64,000 nucleotides of DNA from Halobaculum sp. MBLA0143 (GCF_041361465.1 NZ_JBGKAC010000001.1:2728001-2792000), one strand, 5' to 3'; positions 25,417 through 36,028 are shown, counted from the stretch's first letter. Notes: a model not told the origin generated them from the sequence alone. Numbers and translations are program-made.

Positions 25417-26172
25417 ATGGCGGAAGATCAATCTGCCAACGAGACAGGACGGAGAGCAGTTCTGAGAACAGCCGGAGCCACAGGAGCAACGCTCTTGCTC
25501 CCATCTGTCGGAGCAGCAACTGGCTCCGGAGACACCAGAGGTCGTAGGGTGGACCGAACGGTCGTCGCGGAGACGCAGCAGAAGCTGCGTGTCAGAGTCG
25601 TTCTCAGGTACGACGCCGGGGAGGTGATCCGGAAGTCACTCTTCGATGTCGACAAGCGTGGCGGTAGTGTGACTATCGTCGACACTGCCGGGCCAGGTGA
25701 GGAACTGAGCAGTGTTGGGACAGACACGCACAAGAATTGGGTCGAGAAGTACGACGGGTGGTACGCAGACATCGGTGACTGTGGCGGCAAGATCGCCGAT
25801 AATCACTACGTAGCCAACTTGGCGATCGAGACCGGCGACTCTCTGGAGGAGCACGAGGGTCAGCTTGCAATGCTCATAGGAGGAGTCGCCGGGGCGGCAA
25901 TCGGAACACGTGGAGGACCGGCTGGTACCGTGGTTGGGGTCGCAGTCGGGTCTCTCGCTGGAATCGCAATCGACTCTGCGTTTCTCGAACACTTCGACCT
26001 GTCGGGACGAACCTTCACCTTCCAGTGTTGGGATGTCCACCCGACGGTCGAGGAGGTCCGGGTCGGAGCATTCCTGAGCTACGATCCGACAGCCGACGCA
26101 GGACGGTCGATATACAGGAAAGGGTTCCCAGGCCACCTAGGCGTAGGAGAAAAGATAGCTGATTACATCTGA
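25417..26172 (+). CDS. Tat-exported protein with glycine-zipper segment, unknown role
   Basis: 251 residues. Begins with a Tat signal (NETGRRAVLRTAGATGATLLL). The secreted part is predicted beta-rich at first (RVRVVLRYDAGEVIRK, GSVTIVDTAGPGEEL), then contains about 40 Gly/Ala-rich residues (LIGGVAGAAIGTRGG... TVVGVAVGSLAGIAI, about 150–190) with a glycine-zipper pattern, and ends with FTFQCWDVHPTVEEV and a short tail. Glycine zippers are seen in membrane-inserting and pore-forming proteins. Codon GC is lower than in the neighbourhood. The next gene starts 11 bp on. I cannot match it to a known family; a halocin-like toxin is one possibility. Confidence 0.6.
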   Translation: MAEDQSANETGRRAVLRTAGATGATLLLPSVGAATGSGDTRGRRVDRTVVAETQQKLRVRVVLRYDAGEVIRKSLFDVDKRGGSVTIVDTAGPGEELSSVGTDTHKNWVEKYDGWYADIGDCGGKIADNHYVANLAIETGDSLEEHEGQLAMLIGGVAGAAIGTRGGPAGTVVGVAVGSLAGIAIDSAFLEHFDLSGRTFTFQCWDVHPTVEEVRVGAFLSYDPTADAGRSIYRKGFPGHLGVGEKIADYI

Positions 26173-26182
26173 GGACGGCCCG

Positions 26183-26419
26183 ATGATCGACAGAATCGTG
26201 GAGAAGGTGCGAGAGCGGAGTGGGTGGGGGCTCGGAGCCTGGAACCACCCGCTCCGATTCGGGCTCGGTGTAACGCTCCTGCTAACACTGTCTGGTGTGT
26301 TCTACCTCCGGCTGTACACGGATCACTCGCCGGTTCCAATTTCTTATCAGTTGTTCGGGTTACTATACTTTCCAGCAGTGGCGTTGCTAGCGTCTGTTCT
26401 CCTTGCGATACTCGACTGA
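26183..26419 (+). CDS. Small two-helix membrane protein, partner of the upstream gene
   Basis: 78 residues: a basic amphipathic start (IDRIVEKVRERSGWG), then two hydrophobic helices (FGLGVTLLLTLSGVFYL and YQLFGLLYFPAVALLASVLLAIL) linked by a short polar loop. No known family. Ten bases separate it from the stop of the Tat-exported protein, so both are probably co-transcribed. Small two-helix proteins of this kind often protect a producer from a secreted or membrane-active partner; that is inference from architecture and context only. Confidence 0.6.
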   Translation: MIDRIVEKVRERSGWGLGAWNHPLRFGLGVTLLLTLSGVFYLRLYTDHSPVPISYQLFGLLYFPAVALLASVLLAILD

Positions 26420-26530
26420 GACCGTGTCGGGCCGGGCCGCTCCCGCAGTTCGTGGGTCGTGTCTTCTCGCTGGAACTGACCACCTGCCGTCTCGGTCAGA
26501 TTCATACCCACAGGGGCCCTGACTCCGGGT

Positions 26531-26701
26531 ATGCAGTGTCACTACTGCGACCGCGACGCCGCCTACGCGGCAGAGTCGGAGGAGGTTCGCGTCGGACTCT
26601 GTGAGGAGCACTTCCGGGAGCGGGTCGAGGAACTCGCCGAGAACGAGGGGCTAGAACGGATCCGCGACCAGGTCGACGTGCGACAGCCCGACCACGAGTG
26701 A
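26531..26701 (+). CDS. Small zinc-finger protein (DUF6757-like)
   Basis: 56 residues read directly from the sequence: MQCHYCDRDAAYAAESEEV, then VGLCEEHFRERVEELAENEG. Cys3/Cys6 and Cys24/His27 form a plausible zinc site, with a charged helix after it. Small zinc fingers of this shape are common in haloarchaea and often affect stress or biofilm phenotypes, but this one has no known role. ATG start; the preceding 30 bp contain a TATA-like stretch (attcatacc). Confidence 0.65.
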   Translation: MQCHYCDRDAAYAAESEEVRVGLCEEHFRERVEELAENEGLERIRDQVDVRQPDHE

Positions 26702-26933
26702 GCCGGACCGGACGGTGCCGGACTGTGGAGCACCAGCGACGAGCCCGGTCGTCTGTCGAACCCCTTCGAGCGTCTGCTGCAGTCGGGCGTGCGTCGTGTT
26801 GTCGATGTCCGTCGCGGCTGTTGGGTATCCGTCGTGGTTGTCGGGCACCCGTCGTGCTGCTTTCACGCGCGTGTGCGTGAGCGCGCACGCACGTGTCGGG
26901 TTGAAGTGCGTGGAGGCGGTAGTGTTGTTCTGT

Positions 26934-27131
26934 ATGAGCTCCGTAAGCGACCTCGGCGAGATCTTCGAGTCGGTGACTGGTACTGACGAGATCACCGACG
27001 AGCAGGACTGTGACGCCGCCAACAGCGCTGACGGCGACGCCTCGGAGACGGGCGAGGACTTCAATCTCCAGTCCGTCCGCAACGACCTGTTGGCCGACGC
27101 CGCAGACGACATGGACGGCGGAACCCGGTAG
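26934..27131 (+). CDS. Small acidic hypothetical protein
   Basis: 65 residues from ATG 26934, strongly acidic (about a third Asp/Glu), beginning MSSVSDLGEIFESVTGTDEI and ending in a helix-like VRNDLLADAADDMDGG. No domain recognised. A longer in-frame ORF from 26715 has a low-complexity leader and was not used. It lies 51 bp upstream of the large 27183 gene on the same strand. Plausible but not certain. Confidence 0.5.
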   Translation: MSSVSDLGEIFESVTGTDEITDEQDCDAANSADGDASETGEDFNLQSVRNDLLADAADDMDGGTR

Positions 27132-27182
27132 ACGGACGACTCCGTCGCAACGTTCGTACTGCTGGCCCTCCTACACGCGTCC

Positions 27183-28898
<1,716 letters not shown>

Positions 28899-28910
28899 GT
28901 CGTTCGGCGT

Positions 28911-29444
28911 TCACCACTCGACGCGGTAGGTACACGCCTCCGCGCCGTCCTCGCGGCAGTCGTCGCCCACCTCCGTCAGGTCGGCGTAGCCGTCTGTGAA
29001 CCGTTCGACCGTCGCCGTCAGGACCCCCTGGTCGTACACGCAGGGGTACGGTGTCCGGCAGCGAACTGTCGCGCTGTCGTCGCTCGTCTCGCGCAGTTCG
29101 TAGGCGCCGATGTCGCCGCCCCGGTGGTTGAGCTCGTAGGCGTCGTCGATCGACTCCAGTCCCGCCAACGGGCCGTCGACGTCCGGCGGCCACTCCGCGT
29201 TCTCCGGAACCGACTGCCCGGTCTGTCTGAGCGTCTTGTCCCCGACTCGACTGGCGATCTTCTCGTAGGCGTCCAGGTACGCCCGCTGGGAGTACCACTC
29301 GTCCGGGTCCAGCTCCTCGATTCCCTCCTCGGCCAGCATCTCTCGGGCGCGACCCTCGAACGCCGCGGGAACGCCTTCGACGATCGACATCACTGCTTGC
29401 CCTTTCACCTCGATTCCCTCCTCGAACGGCTCGAATACTACCAT
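28911..29444 (-). CDS. Hypothetical haloarchaeal protein
   Basis: 177 residues from ATG 29444, starting MVVFEPFEEGIEVKGQAVMS. Segments LDPDEWYSQRAYLDAYEKIASRVGDKTLRQTGQ and, near the end, CREDGAEACTYRVEW (two Cys) recall 4-vinyl-reductase (V4R)/TIGR02265-type proteins, which bind small ligands or heme-like molecules. The resemblance is by eye and weak. Predicted soluble. A TATA-like stretch (aacttactag on the minus strand, near 29470) lies about 25 bp upstream. Confidence 0.6.
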   Translation of the reverse strand: MVVFEPFEEGIEVKGQAVMSIVEGVPAAFEGRAREMLAEEGIEELDPDEWYSQRAYLDAYEKIASRVGDKTLRQTGQSVPENAEWPPDVDGPLAGLESIDDAYELNHRGGDIGAYELRETSDDSATVRCRTPYPCVYDQGVLTATVERFTDGYADLTEVGDDCREDGAEACTYRVEW

Positions 29445-29514
29445 TATTTCGTCTAGGAGACGTTACTACTAGTAAGTTTTCACTGTTCTCGACGCGTGTA
29501 GGTCGTGCGGGGGG

Positions 29515-30570
29515 CTACGCGCCGTCCGAGACGACGTGTGCGGCCGACGGCGGGAACCCGACCGTCACCGTCGTGTCGACGGCCGGCGGCTCCGACACGC
29601 GCAGCGTGATCGTCCGGTCGCCCCAGTCGGCGCGGACCCGCGTCGTCTCGCCCAGGAACTCCGTCTCCCGTACCGTCGCTCGGATCCGGTTGTGTGCGGC
29701 GTCGGCCGCGAGCCCCTCCGGCCGCACGCAGAACGTGACTCGGTCGTCGGTCCGGAGTCCCTCGTCCGCGATCAGGAACTCCGTGTCGGCCACCGCGACC
29801 GTCGCGGTGTCGTCGTCACTCTCCGTCACCCGGCCGGTGAAGACGTTGTTGTCGCCGACGAACTCCGCGACGAACCGGGTCGCCGGCCGTCGGTACAGCC
29901 GGCGCGGGGGCGCGACCTGTTCGATCGCTCCGTCGGAGACGACCGCCACCCGGTCGGAGATCGCCAACGCCTCCGCCTGATCGTGTGTGACGTACACCGT
30001 CGTGATCCCGAGTTCTCGCTGAATGCGGCGGACCGTCCGTCGGAGTCGCTCGCGGAGCCGCGCGTCCAACGCCGACAACGGCTCGTCCAACAGGAGGAGT
30101 CGCGGACCGGGCGCCAGAGCGCGCGCGAGCGCGACCCGTTGCCGCTGGCCGCCAGAGAGGCTCTCCGGCTCCCGGTCGCCCGCGTCCGGCAGGCCGACCA
30201 GCTCCAACAGCTCCGTGACCCGTTCGGTCGTCGACACCCCGCCCGGTGGGTCGGTGAACCGGAGCCCGTAGCCGACGTTCTCCGCGACACTCATGTGCGG
30301 GAACAACGCGTAGTGTTGGAACACGACACCGACGCCGCGCGCCTCCGGCGGGACGCCCGTCACGTCCCGGCCGTCGATCCGGACCGTCCCTCGTGTCGGG
30401 CGCTCGAACCCCGCAATCGTCCGGAGTGTGGTCGTCTTCCCACAGCCAGACGGGCCGACGAGGGTGAAGAACTCTCCGGCCCCGATCTCCACGTCGACGT
30501 CGTCCAAGGCCACCGTGTCCCCGTACGCCTTCCGGACGCCGGACAGCGTGACCGTCGCGGGGTCGCTCAC
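29515..30570 (-). CDS. thiQ: Thiamine-type ABC transporter ATP-binding protein
   Basis: 351 residues. ABC ATPase with Walker A GPSGCGKTT (about 38–46), Q-loop VFQHYALFPHM, signature LSGGQRQRVALARAL, Walker B LLLLDEPLSALD and H-loop VTHDQAEAL. The extra C-terminal domain (about 240–350, with TFCVRPEGL) is a TOBE/MOP-like domain as in CysA/PotA-type ATPases, longer than E. coli ThiQ. It overlaps the upstream permease gene by 4 bp and so is co-translated with it. The thiamine assignment comes from the substrate-binding gene of the same operon. Confidence 0.85.
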   Translation of the reverse strand: MSDPATVTLSGVRKAYGDTVALDDVDVEIGAGEFFTLVGPSGCGKTTTLRTIAGFERPTRGTVRIDGRDVTGVPPEARGVGVVFQHYALFPHMSVAENVGYGLRFTDPPGGVSTTERVTELLELVGLPDAGDREPESLSGGQRQRVALARALAPGPRLLLLDEPLSALDARLRERLRRTVRRIQRELGITTVYVTHDQAEALAISDRVAVVSDGAIEQVAPPRRLYRRPATRFVAEFVGDNNVFTGRVTESDDDTATVAVADTEFLIADEGLRTDDRVTFCVRPEGLAADAAHNRIRATVRETEFLGETTRVRADWGDRTITLRVSEPPAVDTTVTVGFPPSAAHVVSDGA

Positions 30571-32390
30571 ACCCCCTCACCTCCGACGCGGTCCAACACG
30601 ACGAACGACACCGTCGTCACGAGCAACAACACCGTCCCCATCGCCGTCGCCGGGCCGAGCCGTCGCCCGACGTACCGCTCGACCGCCACCGGCATCGTGT
30701 ACGTCCCGCCACCCTCCGCGAGAACGACCGTCGCGTCGAAGTCACCGACGCTGACCGCGAACGCGAACGCCGCACCCGCGAGCACCCCCGGCCAGATCAG
30801 CGGCAGTTCCACGTCGACGAGCGCACGAGCCCGGCTGGCGCCGAGGCTCCGTGCCGACTCCACGAGCTGTTCGTCCAGGTCGTCGATCGCGGGCGCGACG
30901 TTCCGGACGACGAACGGGTACGCCGCGACGGCGTGGGCGGCCGCGATTGCGGCCGGTCCCGACACCGTCACCCGGTAGCCGAACACGACGGTGCCGAACA
31001 CGAGCCCGCGCAACAGCCCCAGCCCGACGACGATTCCCGACACCGCGAACGGTGCCGCAGACAACAGGTCGACGAGCGTTCCCCCGCGACCGCGCCGCGT
31101 CGTGACCGCGACCGCGACCCCCGCCGGCAGCGCGATCACCAGCGTCGCCACGCCGAACAACAACGAGTTTCGTACCGCCGGCCACGGCTTCACCTGGAAC
31201 GCCGCCCCCGTCTGCTGGCGTCGGATCAGGAACTCGTAAGCGGTCGTCGTCACCGTCCCGTCGACCACCAAGCTCTCGTACACGACGCTGGCCAACGGGC
31301 CGACGAACACGACTGCGACGACCAGCCCGTACGCCACGACGGCCAGCCGCGACCCGAGTCGCCGCGCGGTCCACGTCGCCGGCGCCCGCCACCCCTCCGG
31401 GAGGAGCGACCGGCGCGGCAACGGCCGAACGGCACCGCGTTCCGTCCGCGCCCGCCGCTCGTAGCGGAGGTACGCCGCCGTCAGCACCAACGAGATCCCC
31501 GTCTCCAGCACCGCCAGCGCCGCCGCCTCGCCGTAGTCCAACTGCTCGATCGCCGAGAACAGCAACACCTCGACGGTGGCGAACCGTACCCCACCCAGCG
31601 CCAACACGATCGGGAAGGAGGCGAACGTGAACACGAACGTCAGTGTCGCGCCGACCAACACCGCCGGCAACAACTGCGGCACCACCACGTCCCGGAACGC
31701 TCGTCGGCGGGACGCCCCCAGCGCGCGTGCCGTCTCCACCGCCCCGGCGTCTACGCGCTCGTAGGCCGCCGTCACCACCCGTGTCACCAACGGCGCGTTG
31801 TAGAAGGCGTGTGCCACCACGACCGCCGGCAGCGACGGCACCAGATCCGGCGTCGACAGGCCTACCGCCGACGCCAGCTCGACGAGCGTGCCGTCCGTGC
31901 CGAACGCCGCGTAGAACCCCACGACGACCAACATCGACGGGAGGATGAACGGCAGAATCGTCACGGAACGGAGCGTCCGCCGGCCCCGAAACTCGAACCG
32001 GGACAACACCCACGCCCCCGGGAGGCCGAGCGCGACGCTGGCGAGCGTCGACAGGAACGCCTGCCAGGCCGTGAACCCGAACCGTCCGAGCTCTCCGACC
32101 GACCGGAGCGACACGGACGCCGGATCGGCCAGCCAGCCGACGTAAAACGAGTCGGACACGACACCCGAGAGCGGCGCCAGCGACACGCGTCCGTCGACGG
32201 TGACGGCGTCGACGAACACTGTCGCCACGGGGTAGTAGAACACGACCGCCAACAACGACGCCGTCGCCGCCGACAGCGCCGGCAACAGCAGTCGCTGTGG
32301 CCGGGCGGCGACGCGTCGGAGGCCGCCGGCGAGTCGCCCGACCCCGCGGCGCAGCCAACGGCTCAGTTGCCGGCGAAGCGTCGCGTCCAC
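30567..32390 (-). CDS. thiP: Thiamine-type ABC transporter permease (two fused membrane domains)
   Basis: 607 residues with about twelve transmembrane helices. It contains two BPD_transp_1 modules in one chain, each with an EAA-like loop: VETARALGASRRRAFRDVVVPQLLPAV (about 218–244) and VESARSLGASRARALVDVELPLIWPGV (about 509–535). Fused permeases of this sort are known for ThiP and FbpB. It overlaps the substrate-binding gene by 28 bp and the ATPase gene by 4 bp, so the three form one operon transcribed to the left. Confidence 0.85.
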   Translation of the reverse strand: MDATLRRQLSRWLRRGVGRLAGGLRRVAARPQRLLLPALSAATASLLAVVFYYPVATVFVDAVTVDGRVSLAPLSGVVSDSFYVGWLADPASVSLRSVGELGRFGFTAWQAFLSTLASVALGLPGAWVLSRFEFRGRRTLRSVTILPFILPSMLVVVGFYAAFGTDGTLVELASAVGLSTPDLVPSLPAVVVAHAFYNAPLVTRVVTAAYERVDAGAVETARALGASRRRAFRDVVVPQLLPAVLVGATLTFVFTFASFPIVLALGGVRFATVEVLLFSAIEQLDYGEAAALAVLETGISLVLTAAYLRYERRARTERGAVRPLPRRSLLPEGWRAPATWTARRLGSRLAVVAYGLVVAVVFVGPLASVVYESLVVDGTVTTTAYEFLIRRQQTGAAFQVKPWPAVRNSLLFGVATLVIALPAGVAVAVTTRRGRGGTLVDLLSAAPFAVSGIVVGLGLLRGLVFGTVVFGYRVTVSGPAAIAAAHAVAAYPFVVRNVAPAIDDLDEQLVESARSLGASRARALVDVELPLIWPGVLAGAAFAFAVSVGDFDATVVLAEGGGTYTMPVAVERYVGRRLGPATAMGTVLLLVTTVSFVVLDRVGGEGV

Positions 32391-33478
32391 TGGTCAGTCC
32401 ACCCGCCTACCTTCCCTTTCAGCTCTCGGTAGGAGAACGTCACTGGCTCCGGCGGTTCCTGCGCGTACTCGTCGTACGTCTCCGACAGCGGCGCGTCCGC
32501 GATCGCCGGGAACGTCACGTTCCGCTTGGCGACGCCCGCCTGGATCTCCGGCCGCATCAGGAACGAGAGGAACTCCTCGGCCAGCTTCGGCGCGTCGGTC
32601 TGCCGGAACAACGCCGCCCCCTCGGGGTTGGCGTACCCCTGGTCGTCCAGGAACCTGATCTGGTGGCGGTCCATGTTCTGGTCCGCGCGGTTGGCGTACA
32701 CCTGGTCCGTGGAGTACGACACCACCATCGGCGCCTCACCGTTGCCATACGCCGCGTACGAGTCCGACCAACTCCCGAGGACGGTCACGCCGCCCTCGCG
32801 CAGGCGCTCCCAGTAGTCCAAGAACCCGTCCGGCCCGAACTTGTCGACCGTGTGCAGCATGAACGCCTTCCCCGTCGTCGACGACGCCGGGTTCTGTGCC
32901 AACAGCCGACCGGCCGCCCCGTCGGCGAGCCCCTCGAACGTCTCCGGCGCCGTGAACGTCCCCTCCTCGGCGGTCGCGTCCCACACCAGACTGATGTAGC
33001 CCGTCGAGAACGGAACCGCGCGGTCGTCCGGGTCGAACTCCAGCCCCGACCGCACTCGGTCGCGTCCCGACACGTCCGCCGCAGACCGGAACAACGGCTC
33101 CGTGTACTGCCCTTCGCCACGCCGGCCGTCCACCCGCAACAGCATCTCCGTGTCCAAGCCGACGTACACGTCCGCCTCGAAGTCGACCCCCTGGATCGCC
33201 CGCTCCAGGTAGTAGTTGATCTCGCTGTCCGGCGTCTGGTAGACGAGCGTGGCGTCGAACTCCGACTCGAACTCGCGTTTCAGCCACGCGCCCGGGCTCG
33301 AGCTCGGCGCGTTCACGAACGCCGGGTACGTCGTCACGACCAGCGTGTCTGCACGGTCCGTGGCAGTTCCCGTCTGTGCCCCCTGCCCGCTCGAGTCTTC
33401 TACCCGTTGCGCCTGACAGCCCGACAACAGCGCTGCCGCGCCACTGCCGACTGCTCCGAGGTACGCGCGTCGTCTCAC
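32363..33478 (-). CDS. thiB: Thiamine ABC transporter substrate-binding lipoprotein
   Basis: 371 residues from a GTG. Begins MRRRAYLGAVGSGAAALLSGCQAQ: a Tat-like arginine pair and a lipobox (LSGC) for lipid anchoring at the cell surface. The body fits TbpA/ThiB: TLVVTTYPAFV at the start, DVYVGLDTEMLLRV, PASSTTGKAFMLHTV, YANPEGAALF. In this family the ligand is thiamine, TMP or TPP. First gene of the thiB–thiP–thiQ operon, with a 28-bp overlap to thiP. I see no TPP riboswitch upstream. Confidence 0.85.
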   Translation of the reverse strand: MRRRAYLGAVGSGAAALLSGCQAQRVEDSSGQGAQTGTATDRADTLVVTTYPAFVNAPSSSPGAWLKREFESEFDATLVYQTPDSEINYYLERAIQGVDFEADVYVGLDTEMLLRVDGRRGEGQYTEPLFRSAADVSGRDRVRSGLEFDPDDRAVPFSTGYISLVWDATAEEGTFTAPETFEGLADGAAGRLLAQNPASSTTGKAFMLHTVDKFGPDGFLDYWERLREGGVTVLGSWSDSYAAYGNGEAPMVVSYSTDQVYANRADQNMDRHQIRFLDDQGYANPEGAALFRQTDAPKLAEEFLSFLMRPEIQAGVAKRNVTFPAIADAPLSETYDEYAQEPPEPVTFSYRELKGKVGGWTDQWTRRFAGN

Positions 33479-33555
33479 AACTCGGTGGTTACACGCCGTG
33501 GTTCAAAAGCGACGCGAACCGTGACCGTGGCCGTGCAGTCCAGACTGGATCGCCG

Positions 33556-35595
33556 TCACTCCGCGTCACCGTTCCCCTCGTCCGCGTCTCCCTCGTCACC
33601 ACCGGCCGTCAGCCCGTCACCCTCGGGCCTGTCGAGCGCCCGCTCCGCGTCGTGGTGCTCGGAGTAGCCGTCGAACCACCGCACGATCCGTTCGATCCTG
33701 TCGACGACGTGGTCTGGCTCCCCGGACCGGGACAGCTCGTGGCCCTCACGCGGGTACCGCACCATTCGCGTGTCCGTCCCGTGTTTCCGCAGAGTCCGGT
33801 AGAACAGCTCCGCCGTGTTCGCCGGCGTCCGGTAGTCCCGGTCCGAGTGGACGACCAACGTCGGCGTCTCCACGTCTGCGGCGTGGCCCACGGGCGACTG
33901 CTCCCACAGGAACTCCGGCTCCTCCCACGGTGTCGTGTCGTAGTCCCCCTCGACGAGCTTGTACGCGCCGTCCGTCGACCCGTAGAAGCCCGTCAGATCG
34001 TACACGCCCCGCTGGGCCACCGCCGCACGGAACCGGTCCGTCTGGCCGACCGCCCACGCCGTCAGGAACCCGCCGAACGACCCGCCCGTCAAGAACACGT
34101 TCGTCTCGTCGACGTACGACCGCTCCGTCACCTCGTCGGCGCCCGCGAGCACGTCGGTGAGCGTCACTTCCCCCCAGTCGCGGGCGATCGCTCCCTGGTA
34201 CGCCTCGCCGTAGCCGGTCGACCCCCGCGGGTTCGACCAGAACACGACGTACCCCCGGGCCGCCAGCGTCTGGAACTCGTGCCACATCGTCCCCGCGGTC
34301 GTCCACATCGCGTGTGGCCCGCCGTGGACCTCCACCGCCAACGGGTACGTCTCCGTCTCGTCGAACTCGGGCGGCGTCAACACCCACCCCTCGACTTCCC
34401 TCTGTTCGGACTCGAAGGCGATCGACTCCGGCTCACTCACCGCCGTCTCCGCGAGGTACGACTCGTTGAGCCGCGTCAGCCGCCGCTCTTCTCCACCACC
34501 GACGACGAACAGATCTCCCGGGTGGTCCCACTCGCTGCGCGCGACGACGGTCGTCTCTCCCACCGTCGCGCCTCCGACCGCGCCGCCGCGGTACACCCGC
34601 GCCGGCGACGTGCCCCCGTCGCCGGGCGCACGCCACAACGCCGTCGCTCCCTCGTCCGGCGTCGTGAAGTACACCACTTCCTCGTTCGGTCCCCACTCCG
34701 GCGTCGCCTCGTACCCGACCGTCCGATCCAGATCGGCGGTGAGTTCCCGGCCCTCGCCCGCCTCCCGGTCGTACACGTGCAGCTCCGTCTGTCTGATCGT
34801 CGTCCGATCCGGCTCCGTGTGCGTGTGTGCGATCTCGTGAGCCGTCGTCACTGCCAGCGGTCCCGGCCACCCGCCCGCCCGGTGGACACCCGTCGTCTCC
34901 GCGCTCGTCGTGTCGTACGCGACGATGTCGTACTCGTCGCTGTCGTCCGGGTCCGAACCGACCCTGTCCGCTACGAAGTACACCGTCTCCGCGTCCGCCC
35001 ACGCGGGCGAACTGTGGTCGTGTCCTCCGCTCGTCACCCGCGTCACCTCGTCCGCCTCTAAGTCGACGACGTACACCTGACTCCGGGCGCCGTCGCTGTA
35101 CTGCTGTGCCGTCCGGTACACCGTGTCGTCGATCACCCGTGGGTCCGACTCTCCCGGCTCGTACTCCGCGTCGACCGCGAGATCACGGTCCGCGTCTCTG
35201 TCCGCGTCGTCGACCGACTGGACGAACGCGATCCGGTCGCCCTCGGGCCCCCACGCAATCTGTGAGACCCCGCCGACGACCTCGGTGACCTGCCGCGCCT
35301 CACCGCCACCCGTCGGGAGTACCCACAGCTGCCGGTCGTCACCCTCCCCACGTGTCGAGGTGAACGCGAGTCTGTCACCCGACGGCGACCACCGCGGCTC
35401 CGCGTCACTCCCTCCCCGGACCGTGTACCGCCGCGCACCACTCGCGTCCGTCGGGGCGACGTACACCGTCCGCTCGTCTGTCTCGCCGTCCCGCGGCTCT
35501 CGACGAACGAAGGCGACGTGCTCCCCGTCCGGCGCGAGCTGTGGATCCTCCGGCCGGGCGATCTCGTGGTGATCTGCCGCGGTGACCTGTGTCAT
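33556..35595 (-). CDS. S9 family peptidase (prolyl-oligopeptidase/acylaminoacyl-peptidase type)
   Basis: 679 residues from ATG 35595 (MTQVTAADHHEIARPEDPQLAP). The N-terminal ~410 residues form a beta-propeller of WD/PD40-like repeats (RWSPSGDRLAFTSTRGEGDDRQLW, QIAWGPEGDRIAFV). The C-terminal alpha/beta hydrolase domain has the nucleophile Ser in LTGGSFGGFLTAW, Asp in LVVHSDRDYRTP and His in REGHELSRSG. It acts on short peptides in the cytosol. The frame is open much further upstream through the tRNA-Cys gene, but that is not coding. Confidence 0.9.
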   Translation of the reverse strand: MTQVTAADHHEIARPEDPQLAPDGEHVAFVRREPRDGETDERTVYVAPTDASGARRYTVRGGSDAEPRWSPSGDRLAFTSTRGEGDDRQLWVLPTGGGEARQVTEVVGGVSQIAWGPEGDRIAFVQSVDDADRDADRDLAVDAEYEPGESDPRVIDDTVYRTAQQYSDGARSQVYVVDLEADEVTRVTSGGHDHSSPAWADAETVYFVADRVGSDPDDSDEYDIVAYDTTSAETTGVHRAGGWPGPLAVTTAHEIAHTHTEPDRTTIRQTELHVYDREAGEGRELTADLDRTVGYEATPEWGPNEEVVYFTTPDEGATALWRAPGDGGTSPARVYRGGAVGGATVGETTVVARSEWDHPGDLFVVGGGEERRLTRLNESYLAETAVSEPESIAFESEQREVEGWVLTPPEFDETETYPLAVEVHGGPHAMWTTAGTMWHEFQTLAARGYVVFWSNPRGSTGYGEAYQGAIARDWGEVTLTDVLAGADEVTERSYVDETNVFLTGGSFGGFLTAWAVGQTDRFRAAVAQRGVYDLTGFYGSTDGAYKLVEGDYDTTPWEEPEFLWEQSPVGHAADVETPTLVVHSDRDYRTPANTAELFYRTLRKHGTDTRMVRYPREGHELSRSGEPDHVVDRIERIVRWFDGYSEHHDAERALDRPEGDGLTAGGDEGDADEGNGDAE

Positions 35596-35685
35596 GGTCG
35601 TGGCTGTGGCCCGTGTGTACTCGGTCTTTCGGTTCGAAGGAACGCCGGGCCAGATCTGGACCACGCTCACTCCGAATTCGCAGAA

Positions 35686-35761
35686 AGCCACGGGCCGGAT
35701 TCGAACCGGCGTAGGACGGCTCTGCAGGCCGTTGCGTCTGACCAGACTCTGCCACCGTGGC
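35686..35761 (-). tRNA. tRNA-Cys (GCA)
   Basis: Read on the minus strand: acceptor gccacgg pairs with ccgtggc at the 3' side; anticodon stem acggc/gccgt encloses loop ctgcaga with anticodon GCA; T-arm ggttcgaatcc. Discriminator is U; CCA is not encoded. It lies just after the 5S rRNA gene on the same strand, the normal place in haloarchaeal rRNA operons. Confidence 0.95.
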
Positions 35762-35819
35762 GCAGTCAACACTCCCTCGTGGAGTGAATTAAGTGTAGCG
35801 GTCTGACCCGCTGCACATG

Positions 35820-35855
35820 CAAAAAGCCCGGCAGAGGGTATCCTCTGCCGGGCTC
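35820..35855 (-). terminator. Hairpin and T-tract terminator after the 5S gene
   Basis: Perfect 13-bp inverted arms agcccggcagagg (35825–35837) and cctctgccgggct (35842–35854) with a 4-base loop. On the minus strand the hairpin is followed at once by ttttt. It lies 10 bp after the 5S 3' end and before tRNA-Cys, so it would stop or weaken transcription at this point. Confidence 0.75.
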
Positions 35856-35863
35856 TGATGAGT

Positions 35864-35985
35864 GGTAGGCGGCGAACCGGTTTTCCCAGAGGCTCGCGCA
35901 CTCCAGTACTCACTGGAACGCTGGCGGACTTAACTTCCGTGTTCGGGATGGGTACGGGTGTTTCTCCGCCGCTGTGGCCGCCCGA
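35864..35985 (-). rRNA. rrf: 5S ribosomal RNA
   Basis: About 122 nt on the minus strand. Start at ggcggccacagcgg, conserved core cccgtacccatcccgaacac and ggaagttaag, 3' end ggttcgccgcctacc closing against the 5' end. Ends are placed by comparison with known haloarchaeal 5S and may be off by 1–3 nt. Third rRNA gene of the operon. Confidence 0.9.
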
Positions 35986-36028
35986 AGGCCGACCACCGGG
36001 AACGATCCGGTGAATGCCAACGTCGGTC

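Noticed and set aside
33479-33555. Possible TPP riboswitch upstream of thiB
   Set aside because: Only 77 bp between genes and no conserved TPP-aptamer core (such as ctgaga) is visible.
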